Below, in pieces: positions 11,816-24,015 of a stretch of 64,000 bases of DNA (position 1 is its first letter; every line of letters begins with the position of its first letter). The DNA comes from Rhododendron vialii (Eukaryota; Streptophyta; Magnoliopsida; Ericales; Ericaceae). Location: positions 38,301,001-38,365,000 of the forward strand of contig NC_080560.1 of assembly GCF_030253575.1 (NCBI RefSeq), in the 5' to 3' direction. The notes under the pieces were generated by a model. The model made no database searches. It had not been told where the DNA came from and saw nothing but the letters and a program-made list of their open reading frames with translations. The position numbers and the translations under genes are program-made.

Positions 11816-12554
11816 CAGGATTTTAAGCATTTCATGCATTAATTATGTCGCATTAGAAGCAAGTCCAACCACCAAAATTATATTATACTCCTTGGACATT
11901 GATGAAAGTTGAAGGGGGTGAGGCAGTGGTTGCTCTGGTGACAATAGAAGCTCGAGGTTCCAGCAGGATTATTCATGAAAACTGGTCACTTGCCTTGTTA
12001 CTGGGACCCCTCCAGAAGGAAACAATGAATAAAACCAGTCTGGAAAAAACTACTCAGAATTCATATGCCAATCAGCACAAACTTGGTGTGCACCTTGTTT
12101 AGGCCAATGGTTAGGGCTGGGTTTTCCTAGGGATCTTTTACTACCTAATCTTTGACCGGTCCTATGCCCAACCTGTTGGTCTATTTTTGCAGTGTTTGTC
12201 GTTGAGTCTGGCTGGGCATTTAGATTTTAGTACTTTTGGTTCATTCCTGTATCTTGTGTGGAATCTTTGTAATGCCTCCGGACTTTTAAAAGGGAATTGC
12301 ATCTTGTTCACAAAGGAATAATATCAAGTATTCAATAGAATATAGATGGCTACCATACAGAGTACAATGGAGGGGCGAGGACCTTTTTTCTTTTTTTTTT
12401 CTGGTGAGAAAAGCGTTCGGGTTAGGAATGGTAATGGGACGGGTGTGTGCGACCTATGAATCTCGAAAGTCATTTATACTTCCAAACCAGTGGGACCCTT
12501 GTCGGGTAATGTTTTGGGCACCCATTATCCGCTTCCCATGGGTTTCGGGTTCGA
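11816..12554. other. intergenic, nothing recognised
   Basis: A short open frame at 11899-12102 has no recognisable domain. Nothing supported. Confidence 0.4.
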
Positions 12555-12944
12555 AAATACTAAGTCCATCGACAGGGGGAGTCGGTGGATGGCCACCGAC
12601 TGGCGTGTGGGGCCCACTCCGGGTCTCGCACGGATAATCCAAGCCGTTCAATTTTTTTTTTTAAAAATTTGAGTGGCCTAGTGCAAGGATCGGCTCAATT
12701 TGATATGTGTAGACGCTCGATCCAAGCTTCCCATTCTTTGAAAAATTCGGAAAAAAGGAAAGAGTAGATTTTTCGATTTTCAAGAATGGGATGCTTGGAT
12801 CTGGCATCTACACATATTGGATTGAACCGATTCTCACGTAGATCCACTCGGAATTTTTTTTCAAAATTTTTGAACGGCTTAGATCATCTATACGGGGTCC
12901 GGAGTAGGCCCGACACGCCCCCGTCGGTGGACGTAGTGTTACTG
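12555..12944. mobile_element. long-armed foldback element (~390 bp)
   Basis: The two halves are imperfect reverse complements around a centre near 12760. Matching pieces include cactccggg/ggagtaggc, aagccgttcaa/ttgaacggctt, gatccaagc/gcttggatc and cccattctt/aagaatggg. The left arm also holds a private hairpin (gtcggtgg/ccaccgac at 12581-12600). This is typical of a MITE or foldback transposon that could give double-stranded RNA. No clear target duplication. Confidence 0.75.
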
Positions 12945-13060
12945 CTCTTTCGGGTTTCTCCCATCCCAACAATTCCAATTCCCAAAAATCGAAATTAACT
13001 TTTTGTTTTCATTTTTATGCACTGTTTGGTTAAAAAAGAATAACAGTAGCATTACATTTT

Positions 13061-13281
13061 GGCTTAATTGCAAGAACACCCCCTAAACTATCACTTTTTG
13101 GCAACTTTACCCCCTTAAGTTTAAATTCGTGCAACTTCACCTCCCTAACTACCAAATTCGAGCAACTTCACCCCCTCTCCCATTTCCCATCCAATTCTGT
13201 TAGGAATTTGAATGGAAAATTATAAAATTGGATGGAAAAGTAATTTAACATACCAAAATGCCCTATATACACCCATTATAG

Positions 13282-13331
<50 letters not shown>

Positions 13332-13669
13332 CACCTCTCCTCGATTGGAGATGGGAGGTGGGAGATGGGGAGATCGGTTCTAGGGTCTCGGTCGACCTCG
13401 ACCCATGACGGAGAGAGAGACAGAGATGAAAAGGTGGTGGGAGTGATCAATCGTTCTTTTCTTCCAAGTATAAATAGTGTGTTTTTTTAAAACCTTAGGA
13501 GTACATTGGTCTTTTTATTTCAGTCCGTCCAAGAATTGGACGGAAAATGGGGGAGGGGGTGAAATTGCTCGAATTTGGTAGTTAGGAGGGTGAAGTTGCT
13601 CAAATTTAAACTTAAGGGGGTGAAGTTGCCAAAAAGTGATAGTTTAGGGGGTGTTCTTGCAATTAAGCC
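13061..13669. mobile_element. foldback Mutator-like element, 609 bp
   Basis: Terminal inverted repeats of about 140 bp start GGCTTAATTGCAAGAACACC and are over 90% alike by eye. A perfect 9-bp target duplication, ttacatttt, lies at 13052-13060 and 13670-13678. Long TIRs with a 9-bp duplication are diagnostic of MULE/foldback elements. The centre carries a (CT)n microsatellite (13284-13329). No transposase is present, so it is non-autonomous. Confidence 0.9.
13284..13329 (+). repeat. (CT)n microsatellite
   Basis: Perfect run of about 23 CT units inside the 609-bp foldback element. Confidence 0.95.
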
Positions 13670-13770
13670 TTACATTTTTTACAACATAAGACTAAGATGA
13701 ACAGATGCTAACATAGAGACTATTGTGAATTGTCTAGAGAGAATAGAGAGTACACATATCCTTGATATAT

Positions 13771-14030
13771 CTTTGTCTCGTGTTCCTAATCCTTGTTTGC
13801 AGGTTTTGTTGATCGTGTCTTCAGCGTTGAAGGAATGCTTGTGTTTCTTTTGGCTCTTGTGAGGGTGTTACGTTTGGCTTTCTATTTGTTTAGTGGGTTT
13901 TTGTTTTGATTGTCGGATTGTTTTGGCTAGGGTTTTATGTATATGGTCTTGTTTGTATGAACAAATATGGATGTTCTTTCGTGTGATATAATGGGATGAT
14001 TTCGTTTGTAAAAATAAAAAATAAAAAATT
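13771..14030 (+). mobile_element. 5'-truncated LINE tail
   Basis: A 260-bp T/G-rich segment ends in an A-rich tail (aaaaataaaaaataaaaaa). It is bounded by a perfect 13-bp target duplication, atccttgatatat, at 13758-13770 and 14031-14043. A variable-length duplication plus an A-rich 3' end marks a non-LTR retroposon; the sequence has the feel of a plant L1 3' UTR. No ORF. Confidence 0.75.
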
Positions 14031-14043
14031 ATCCTTGATATAT

Positions 14044-14977
14044 ACTTTTAATATAATTTTTTAAACATAATTACTTGTGAAAGATGGATGGATTCTGGCA
14101 TACAAACCCCTGAATCCAAACCCATATTTTTTTCTTTCTTTTCTCGGAACTCAATCCTGAATTAAAATTTTATCGGGATCTGCCTCAATGGAGACGAAAG
14201 CGGAATAGAACGGGTTAAATTGTCATCCCTGCTTAGAATGAGCAACCAACACAAGAATTTTCTTTGGGCACGACCTCTGGCAGCAAAACCTTTCCAATAG
14301 TCCACCTACCCTCATGTTAATTTCCACAAAGAAAAGTCATAAGCCATATTAACTTGAGGCCTTGGACTCGTTTTGTGAATTTTTTCCTGTCATATGTTTC
14401 TGGTTTTCCGCGCTTCTTCTAGGGGTTGGAATTCCAATTAGTGGACCATGACCCAGCACAGTTTCTTGCTTCTGTGAATGTGACCTCTGTTTTGTTGCAT
14501 ATGTGACCTCTATTCTCGTTTTTTTAAAATTCGGGGTCAGCTTACGCGTACTTATATGTGACCTCTATTCTCGTTTTTTTTTAGTAACTTAGGGTCAGCT
14601 TACGTGCACTTCTACTAATTCTTGAAGACTAATCTTATTGCTTGCTAACAGGGAACCAAAGTAATTCTTTGGGGATTGGCCTGTTATTTGCAAATAAATT
14701 AAATCTGAACACATTTTTTAAACTTATAATGGAAAGTTTTTTCAAAACGATTCACTAGTCGGCATGATAGGCTTTATCATGCTCTTTAAAGAAAATCAAG
14801 CTACTTGAGTTCAACCTAACGAAAACTCGGTCAGATCGACGCGAGTGATAAACAACTAATCCTAAATATATTTTTCGTTTTGAAGATGATTCAGCTCTCA
14901 ATTAATCCGAGGATTATACCTCGCAAGTGAGCGTTTCAAGAACTACCCTTTGTCCCCGTTTAAGCGTTGATATTTAA
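14044..14977. other. intergenic, nothing recognised
   Basis: Contains a small duplication (gtgacctctattctcgttttttt, near 14506 and 14554) but no gene or bounded element. Confidence 0.4.
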
Positions 14978-15314
14978 GAGCATCTTCAATCCATCTCTAA
15001 AAGTCCAAAATAAAGAATAGATGTGACATATTGGAGGAAAATTTTGTAATTTATTATCACTTTTTGCACTTTAAGAGGAAATTTAGGAGGGATCCATCCT
15101 ACTTTTTAGATATTTTGGTCTCCAAATTGCCTTTGGTTCTCCAAATATGGAGATCCTACTCTCCCATTTTGGAGACAAAATCTCTAAAAGTACGATGAGT
15201 CCCTCCTATATTCTCTCATAAAGTGCAAAAAGTGAAAATAAATTACAAAATCTTCCTCCAATATGTCACATCTATTCTCCATTTTGAACTTTTAGAGATG
15301 GGTTGAAGATGCTC
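14978..15314. mobile_element. MITE with long inverted ends, 337 bp
   Basis: Begins gagcatcttcaa.ccatctctaaaag and ends with the reverse complement of the same text. Arms extend about 120 bp with scattered mismatches around a centre near 15145. Flanks are taa (left) and aaa (right), so the duplication is not conclusive. Non-coding. Confidence 0.7.
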
Positions 15315-16897
15315 AAAGACATTGGTGGATTCACATATTACCCTTAGTGGCAGGAAGAAAAGCCGCGTTTGGACAGCCAAGCACATTTATTGAAGTGTGC
15401 CCCTTCTTGGTGGGAGTGTTCAGCTCATGCTTAGGCTGTCTTGATTTGAACTCTGTTTTCAGGAGTTTTTTTTTTACTAAGGTAGGCTGCAGGAATGTTT
15501 AACGACGGTGTATTTTTTTTTTTAATCGAAAAATGTGGGTGAATTTTTGAGCTAAAAGGGTTATTGGACTTGTTCAAGCTCATACATCATGTTTTGTGTT
15601 CGGAGTAAATAGGAGCGAGACTGGATCAACATAAAATCGGTTGTTCAACAAGAAAAATGAGAATTCGGCAAGGATAGGAGGTCCCTTAGCGTGCGTTGAA
15701 CATGAATAGATTGGTGACGTAAAGCGAGCATGCCACGTAGTTTCACTGGTAGCGTTAAAATCCGTTTCTCTAACAAGAGAGTGAGAGACCATATTCAAAG
15801 AAAAATTGGTCATTTGAAAATTAATTCTACTTGGATCAATAGTAGTGTAGAAGTTTCTTCCAAATGGACACAGTGCGTGGCAGGAGCAAGCTTAATTGGA
15901 TTTGTAAACAAAGTGGTCAAATGCCTGGAGTCACGTATGGTTTGGTTTCCTTAGTTTTAGCACTAAATTATTATTATTATTATTATTTTTTGGGTCAAAC
16001 GGAAATTAAATTATGTGACGTTTGCCTGAAGGCAAATATGGAGACTTTACTAGAAGGAAAGGAGGGGTCAAATGTGTAAGATATGAATACAAAAAATGAT
16101 TATTTTCAGGAGTTTTGCTTGGTTAATTTGGAGTATTTTTTTAGGAGATAATACCTCACAAACCTCAAAATTTAATTAATTAGCAGCCAAACTGTACTTT
16201 GCTATTTAAAAAAAAAAACACTTTCTATACTTTATTACTTTCTGAATATTTCTAATTTTGTTGATCTGCATGTTACATGTCTTTCACACTAATTTTTTTT
16301 CACCACTCTTTTTTATTGCTTAGTTCCTGTAACTGTTGAAGCACATAACAATGATAGAAACCTCTCTTGACATTTTTTTATATGGCTCCGCTCTCTCCTA
16401 TTTTTTCTGAAAATCTAAAAACTTTCGCAAAGGTAAGTGAAATTTACCCTAAAGATTGTGTTACAGATTGAATATGTCATAGAATTTTAGCTAAACTGAT
16501 ACTCAGAGTTTGTTATAAACTTGATTTGGGGAGCAAGAACTTCTTTTCTTTTTTTTTTATAAGTAGGGGAGGAGCAAGAACTTGCCGTGGGAGAACCTCA
16601 TAATGGGTTTGTCACCGGCTCTAGACATAAGCTTTTTTTTTTTTTTGGAATAACTTAGTGTCCGGATCAATTTATGCACACCCTTAGCTTTATTATATGG
16701 CATTTCGATTCTAATTACTTGTGTCCATTTCTACTAGCAGTACAATGTGAATCCAGTTCCAACTCATGTGTAATAAGCTTAGTTTGACCCTTCATTCTAA
16801 TCTTGGTCAAATTAAATAAGGCATTTTGAAAGTATTTCGTATCCCCATGACTACTCCAATAAATACTACTACACCAGCCCAGCTTGGATTGAGCTAT

Positions 16898-16902
<5 letters not shown>
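15315..16902. other. upstream spacer of the CML gene
   Basis: Contains a (TTA)n run near 15966-15987 and AT-rich text. No gene recognised. The 120 bp before 16903 may hold the CML promoter. Confidence 0.4.

Positions 16903-16938
<36 letters not shown>
16903..16938 (+). repeat. (CT)n tract in CML 5' leader
   Basis: Perfect run of about 18 CT units, 50 bp upstream of the calmodulin-like start codon, probably transcribed. Confidence 0.9.
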
Positions 16939-16939
<1 letters not shown>

Positions 16940-16988
16940 ACTTTCAATTTCCATCTTCTCATCCCTCTTTTTAGTCTCAAGCAGAACC

Positions 16989-19624
16989 ATGGCAGATGCA
17001 TTGAATGAAGAACAGATTGTTGAGTTCCAAGAAGCTTTCAGTCTGTTTGACAAGGATGGAGATGGTACGCATTCTTTCTTTTAATCCTTGCTCATTTTTA
17101 CATTCCAAAAAATGCACTCAACACACATACAAAGAGACACATTCACGTGTGTTGCTCTGTATATATCGAACTCTCTGTTTCACATTCTAACACTTTCAAT
17201 GAGTAATTCTACAGACACAGAAACCGGCTACAGAGATTCCGTGCCGCGATGTGTAATTTTACCAATACAGCAACTTGCTACAAAACCCATGTCTAGGAAA
17301 CCATGTATGTCTGTCAAACGGGTTGTGCCGTACCAGGCTGCCGGCCCAACCCGTTTATTTCCGTGCTTAAGGTGCTTCTTGCCATACCTAGTTCGGTACG
17401 TTTATTATCCGTGTCGTGTCCGTCTGTCAATTCCTGTGCCTGTTTCGCGTCATGTCCGTGCCTAATTGGATCTAATAAAGCCAACGAAAATAAAGTTGTG
17501 TTTGGTTGAGAGTTTAGTTTAGTTTAGTTTTGGTAGTGGGTGGAGAGAGAAATAGAGTAATGATTGAAGATAGGGGTAATGATTGGAGAGAGATAGAGAG
17601 AGATGGGAAAGTAATAATTGAAAAAATAGGGTAATGATTGGAAAAAGAAATAGGGTAATGATTGAAAATAAAACTAAAACTAAAACTAAACCGCGAACCG
17701 AACAAAGCCATTGTTTTTCAGTTTATCCATACACACTCTGTGTCTTGTTTTTTGTCCGTAAAACCACTCCTGGCATATGTGGAGGAAAATAAAAGTGTCA
17801 GGAATCACGTGACGGTATCCTAACACACTTGAATGAAAGTGTCAGGAATCACGTGACGGTATCTTAGGACACTTGAATAAGTTACTCGTTAACGACTGGT
17901 TGAATGGACAGGCTGCATAACAGTGGAGGAACTGGCGACGGTGATCCGGTCGTTGGACCAGAATCCAACGGAAGAGGAGCTTGAAGACATGATAACAGAA
18001 GTTGATGCCGATGGCAATGGCACCATAGAGTTCAAAGAGTTTTTGAACCTCATGGCCAATAAAATAAAGGTAAGAATACTAATTAATTGAAATCAATTTT
18101 CCACAATACTAGGTAATCTAAATACGAAATCTATCTCTTATTCAAACATGATTTCTTTGATATTATTAGGAGACTGATGCAGAAGAGGAGCTTAAAGAAG
18201 CGTTCAAAGTGTTTGACAAGGATCAAAATGGCTACATATCAGCCAATGAGGTAAGCCCACCTAATTAATCCCAAGTAATTTTGCCTATGGCCCACGCTTT
18301 TACTAAGTATTTTCTCCATCTACCAATATAAGTTGTTACTAATGCCTGGCGGCCGGTCAAAATGGTTTGTAATGTTTGTATACTTTTACACTCCAGTCTG
18401 TAACTAGACAGAATAAACCCATGGCCAGGCGGTCAAGACATGAAATTTAGGAGTTCGGGCCCTCCTAAAGTGTCTTATGCTTGAAAACTCAAAGGTGTTA
18501 TCAAACCCTTTAAGGTCAGTTCATATGGGATTTTGCTCCGGTTTTAATTGGGCCATCTACTAATGGATGTGAGATTTTTCTTCCAAGATTAGTCAAGATA
18601 CTGTACACATATGTTAGCCTGGATAGGGCCGACTCTATCATAGTTTGAGACCCGGGGTTCTAAAAATGGGCGTAAGAGTGTGAAATGACTGTAGGAGAGG
18701 CTACAAGATTCGTCTAAGGTGTGCGCAAACTGGTCCGACACACTTAGTATTTCCAAAAAAAAAGGTAAGAAATAGGAGTACTTAAAAAAGTAAGTCACAG
18801 ATGTCCCACTTTGGGTCAATATTTTGAAGATGAGAGAGAGCGAGTTTGACATCACGTCTGTAGTAATGTGAACTAGGTTCCTTGACCTTTGACATTATCA
18901 ACATTGCCAGGAGGGGTGTTTCTGTATTTTATTTTATAATCATGCACCATCGCATTGGGTGAGGCAAAACAGAGAGGTAAAAAAGTATGTGTATTAAATT
19001 AGTGATATCGAAATTAATGACATGTATTAATTCTTAATCAATATTCCTACAGTTGTTCTACAGTTGGACTACATCATAAAACCTGTTTCTAATCCAGTGA
19101 ACACTGCCCAAAACATGAAACGCAACTGTATTTGGACTTTCTCTAATAGAAAAGAACCTAGAAAAGATTCTGCTTTTTCTTTCATGGATCGCACGTCAAT
19201 GGTGTAGTGATCTTTCGGTTCTGTTGGTGTCAAACACCGCGATGGACCAACTACGATCCAGACCCTCCCTTGGCAGGCACTGGGGGGGACCAACCGATCA
19301 TAAGTTTTCACCATCCCATCAAAGGTCAGTGGGACCAGCAAGGTGGTGGTCAGCAACTTGCTGCCTCTAGAACCCAAATCCATTAGAGTGACCTGTTTAC
19401 CACTAAGCTACCACCCGGGGGTCTAAGAGATTCTAACTTAATTTATTTATTCGAATTTTCGCATTCTTGATTAATTTAATCTTGTGCAGCTGAGGCACGT
19501 AATGATCAACCTTGGGGAGAAACTAAGCGATGAAGAGGTGGAGCAGATGATCAAAGAGGCTGATCTGGATGGTGATGGTCAAGTTAATTTTGAAGAATTT
19601 GCGAAGATGATGATGAAAGTCTGA
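16989..19624 (+). CDS. calmodulin-like Ca2+ sensor, CML8/CML11 type (149 aa)
   Basis: Exons 16989-17064, 17912-18069, 18170-18250 and 19490-19624 (TGA) splice in frame to 149 residues, the standard calmodulin length. All four EF-hand loops look functional: residues 21-32 (DKDGDGCITVEE), 57-68 ([12 protein letters not shown]), 94-105 ([12 protein letters not shown]) and 130-141 ([12 protein letters not shown]), each with acidic positions 1, 3 and 12. The first intron splits a Gly codon in loop 1, the position shared by plant calmodulin genes. [19 protein letters not shown] and the extra 3' introns point to the divergent CML8/CML11 group rather than canonical CaM. It should bind Ca2+ and regulate target proteins in cytosol or nucleus. 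The start follows a CT-rich leader. Introns 1 and 3 carry transposon pieces; the coding sequence is intact. Confidence 0.93.
17495..17708. mobile_element. MITE in CML intron 1
   Basis: The left end g(t)tgtgtttggttgagagtttagttt is mirrored by the reverse complement of the right end (ggctttgttcggttcgcggtttagtttt). The interior is repetitive (taatgattg...). Target duplication unclear. Confidence 0.55.
18415..18762 (+). mobile_element. SINE-like element in CML intron 3
   Basis: tRNA-like box A (atggccaggcggtcaaga) and box B (ggagttcgggcc) are spaced about 35 bp apart, and the element ends in an A run (18754-18762). No convincing target duplication was found, so the 5' end is approximate. Confidence 0.5.
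19190..19424 (-). mobile_element. SINE-like element in CML intron 3, reverse
   Basis: Read on the minus strand, the right end gives gtggtagcttagtggtaaac (box A) and gggttctagaggc (box B), the order and spacing of a pol III promoter. The downstream body runs to about 19190. Ends approximate. Confidence 0.5.
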
Positions 19625-19836
19625 TCTAAAACTACATAGGAAATTTGTTTACTCTGTTCTTAATTCCTAATTTGTTTGATTTATTCTTGTTGTAACGCAA
19701 AAAATGTGGCCATTTGATTTTTGGTAACCATATTTTCGTTTAAAGGAACCTTAGATTTGGGAAGAAACAATATTTTCATATCGATCAATACTTTCCCTGC
19801 ATTATTTGCTTTATTTTCGTCTTGTGTAGTTTTTCC

Positions 19837-22045
19837 TGTAACACCCCGATTTTTCGGGAGCAAAATAAAATAATTTTCTTAAGAAAATTTGCTAAATAAA
19901 TAAAATTTTCTAAATTAAAGTTTTGCTAATACAATCTCAAGAAAATTTACTGATTCAAAATACATTAACTTCAGAGCTGACTCTAGGCTTGATACGAATC
20001 CCGAGCATACTCGATCTCCGTTGCTGATATTCTTTTCGTGTCGAACTGCATCATCGTTGAATCCCCTCCATTGAATCCTGCGCCCACTGGCAAATTGATC
20101 GCCGAAGTAAACGATTTGTCAGCGTATCCGTGAGTGATAAATCAACCAATAGAATAATCTAACCCAACTACCCATCTTACTTTACAGCTAACAAGTAATC
20201 GGATAATAAGGATGCGACAAGTAAAACAGAGATTTTTTCATATAAACCAGTTATTACTATTCATTAACCTAATGTGAAATCTAAGATCTCTCCACGAGAT
20301 CTTTCCTCCCCCAACCGCTAGCCATGCTCGGTTCCATGAGATCACTTCCCTTTGCTGTCGCAGATACACCTAAGTTATATACCGAGTGTGCACCCCAATA
20401 ACTATAACAAGGGGAAAGTTTATCATGCCTGAACCACAACTAGGGTTCGCCTATCTTATACACCACTTCACAAATCACTTCACAATCATCATTGGACACA
20501 CGCCAGTTTATCAATTCATCACTGGACACTCGCCAGTTTCAATCTCATCACATCTCAAAATCACGTCTGCAGGTAATCTAAGAATAAAACTTTCCAATTC
20601 ATCCATTACCTAGCATCGTCTAGGTGAATTCTATTCGCATACCACCACATCTCTCTATGATCCAATCTAGCATATCAAGCAAGAGTTTGAACAATATGCA
20701 TATTACCAAAATAATTATTAAAATAAACAAACAACAAGCGAGGCAATCACGTAACTTTTATAAACGGGCCGTTGCCCTTAGTCTTGTATGGTCAAAAGTT
20801 AATAACAATACAAGAAACTTTTATAATAAATAAATAAATACTAATTTTATTCAAATATTAGTAAGTCTATGCTTTTATTAGTCGATTTATGAAGTTAGAT
20901 TACCATATTAGTGATAATATAACAGTGGGTCGAAACTGTACCGTTAACCATCTCGGGTTTAAAATTGCAATTTGTAAATAATGTATCATTAAATTTTGGA
21001 CCAAAATAATACATTCAATAGCCTAAAGGGGTTAACTGTATTTTTAGGGTTAATTTTCAAAAACAATACGTCCAGGAACAGTGGGTTTTCGAAAAACAGG
21101 GGAAAAACGTCGGACTATATGATTTCGATTCGTGGGTTCGATTTTAGCAATTGAAACTTGTTAAAAATCCTCATGTAAAGAGTACATATACTTAGAGAGG
21201 AGTAGGAGAAGGATTAATCTACCTTTAATCCGGACAAAACGATTCGGTGGAGTCCGGTGGGTTTTTGTTTGGCGGCGAAAGATCGGTATTCTAGCAGCAA
21301 CTTTGGACTGGAATAACTTGACCAAACCTCTGCCGTTTTGGGTGATTCTTGTGTCTAACGCGAAGATCTTGAAACGCCCTACAACTTTTGTGAAGAAGTC
21401 GAAGCCCGAAAACCATTCGAACTAGGAGAAAAGTGGGGGTTTTCATAAGTCCTGTTTGCTGTCTGGAAACAGAAATCCGAGAATTTCACTGATCTTTGGA
21501 CAGCGATAATTCTATCAATCCTTGACCGTTTTGGGTAATTCTTGGGTCGAAATCAAAGCTCTCGACGCCCTCTACAACATTCGTGAAGAAACTTAGGCCT
21601 AAAAACGACAGAAACTAGGAAGAAACAGGCCGTGAACAGAGGGACGTGATGTGGACGAAAATTAAAAGGGTGTGATCCCTCTTTTCTTGTTTCTGTTTAT
21701 GTAGTGGACTAGGAGTGTTGTATTGTGAGAGAGGAGTGGGGATTGGGGATAAGTATGGAGGTGGTGGAATGCGGAAGGAGAGAGAGATATAGTTTAGGGA
21801 GAGTTTGAAGGAGAGTGGAAGATTGGTTTTGATAGAATTTTGGTTAGATAGGATAAGAGATGAGTATGGATACTTATATATCTAAATTATAAATATACAT
21901 CCTATATAAGTGTGAAAATAATATCAATTATACTCATAATAATGTATAATTAATAATTCAATCTAATTAGTTATTGAATTAAGAATTTAACATAATAAAT
22001 TTGTAAAAAAAAAAGACAAAAAAAAAAATTTTCCGGGTCGTTACA
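19837..22045. mobile_element. solo LTR, 2209 bp
   Basis: Starts TGTAACACCCCG and ends GGTCGTTACA, typical termini of plant Ty3/gypsy-like LTRs, and is flanked by a perfect 5-bp duplication tttcc (19832-19836 and 22046-22050). No internal ORF, primer-binding site or second LTR is present. It is therefore best read as a solo LTR left by recombination, 212 bp beyond the CML stop codon. Confidence 0.8.
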
Positions 22046-22050
22046 TTTCC

Positions 22051-22975
22051 TGTTCGGTTTGGATTTTGAGAGAAGTTTTTGAGAGTAATTAGTAGATAAA
22101 GATAAATACAAAAAATTTATTGGAGACCATTCACAGGGGTTTTGAGACCTCAAAACGAACAAGGGTTTACAAATCCATTTGACTAATTACGTAAATATTT
22201 GGTGTTGGTTATGAAATTTTCGTAAACTCTAGATACTTCATTGAGTTTTTACAGTTTTGTCCGTAAATTCTTGTATAAAAGTATACGTTCAAATCTTTAG
22301 GCTTTAATAACATCTCGTTGTAGTGGATCACGGACACACCATTTTCAAAACTATGACCAATACGTGCCCCTTTTGTAATAAAACCCTGGATTTGCCACTT
22401 ACGGCTAAGTATGATTTCGAGAACAAATTTCAAGACAAATGTATCAATAGAATTTATAATCAATAAAATTTCATGCACTAAAGACAATTTGACGAGTCCA
22501 CAAACATTAACTAATGACTATTTTGACGGCGAGATATGACCCAAAATAAAATTGCGCCAGGACCTATTATGCCGCCAGTCCTTAACTTGCCTGGTGCTTC
22601 TCTTTAAACTCACAGGTGTCTTTTACCCTTTTTTTTTATTTTTTGAACTTCACTAATTTAGAAAAAAAAAATTACTACAACTAAGCCTTGCTAGCCAAGG
22701 CATATTGACTTGAAATTTCATGATTTTTGGGAAAAAATTATTCGATGGGAAAAGATATTTAATGATTTTTGGTTGTTATTCTTGGCTTTGACTAAAAGAT
22801 GAAGAATGGTTGGGAGTTGGGAGTTGGGAGATTTTGGAATATGAGTAGAAAGGACTTTTTGAATGAAGGAATTGGTCAACCGTTTCCCCTTCCATTGAAA
22901 ACAGTACCTTAGCTGTCACGGTTTCTTTTCAGAACATTTTCCCTATTTTTATGTTACTTTGGGTAAGGGGTCACT
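22051..22975. other. intergenic, possible small MITE
   Basis: About 22050-22165 has weak inverted ends (tgttcggtttggattttgag and ctcaaaacgaacaa). Otherwise nothing recognised. Confidence 0.35.
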
Positions 22976-24015
22976 TTAGATTACTTACCTTAATGGCTTT
23001 ACTCTTTCAGTACCTCTCCACGCTTCTACATCCTAGTAATTTCTAAATTATGAAATACCTAAAACCAAACACAAAGTCTTTGCACACCGCTCAACCTTCA
23101 CTGTTTCCCCTACCGTTTTCAATTTTACCGTCGAAAAGCATTTTAGACTGTTTGAATTATTGATTGTCGAGACGGACAGTGAAATATGAGCGGTGGGATA
23201 GTCATGCTGAAAACCAAAACCAAAACTAAGATAATAAAGTTGACAGTCCCCCTCAGAGTTATGTGTGCAATGACCATATCCTGTAGTATTTCACACGTAG
23301 TCAAAAGATTGGTCAGGTGGTTTGAAGAATTCCCTAACAACAGGGGAGGTTTGAAATGTGTACGGTTGTATTAAATAGAGTGAAAAATGTATTATTGATG
23401 TTTAGTGGGCTGAGCTGTCAATAGAAAGACCCTTTCCTTAAATTAGTACTTACTACTAGCATGGATCTACTCTTCGACTCTCGTTCCTTCTCGCTTCCAT
23501 AATTTCTAAACTATGTGAAATATCTAAAACTAAAAGGCTGTTTGGGAGCTGGATTTTCTATTCCCATTATCATTTTTTTTTTCTATTTGGGAGTTCAATT
23601 GTGATAATGCATTCTCTCACAATGCATTTTGAAAACTACACTTTAGAGACACAATTCGAGAATTAGCCCCTGCATAATCTATTTTGAGCATCATTCTGCA
23701 TTTTTAAAACTATACTTTTGAATTATCTTCCCGAATTCATAATATATTTTGAGCATTATTCTCAAAATACCATTCATAATCTATTTTGAGCATTATCTTT
23801 CCAAACACTACTCTGTTACAAAAATCTATCCCGCGCATATCTTCCAAACACTTTACCAGATTCATACTCTATTATGGCCGCTATCCGAAACCAATAACAC
23901 ACAATCCAAAATGCAAAAATAATTAGGCTCTCATACACGCCCCAAGTAAAAAAGATAAATTTAATTTGACAGTCCCTGTCAGAGATATGTGTGCAATGAC
24001 ACTTATTATCCTTTA
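22976..24015. repeat. diverged segmental duplication, two units
   Basis: Unit 1 (about 22980-23300) and unit 2 (about 23460-24010) share taatttctaaa(t/c)tatg.gaaata.ctaaaac and later ttgacagtcccc.tcagag.tatgtgtgcaatgac. The second unit carries extra sequence between these blocks. Non-coding. Confidence 0.55.

Noticed and set aside
13220-13490. Open frames through the CT repeat (SLSLSL and RERERE)
   Set aside because: Generated by the microsatellite within a foldback element.
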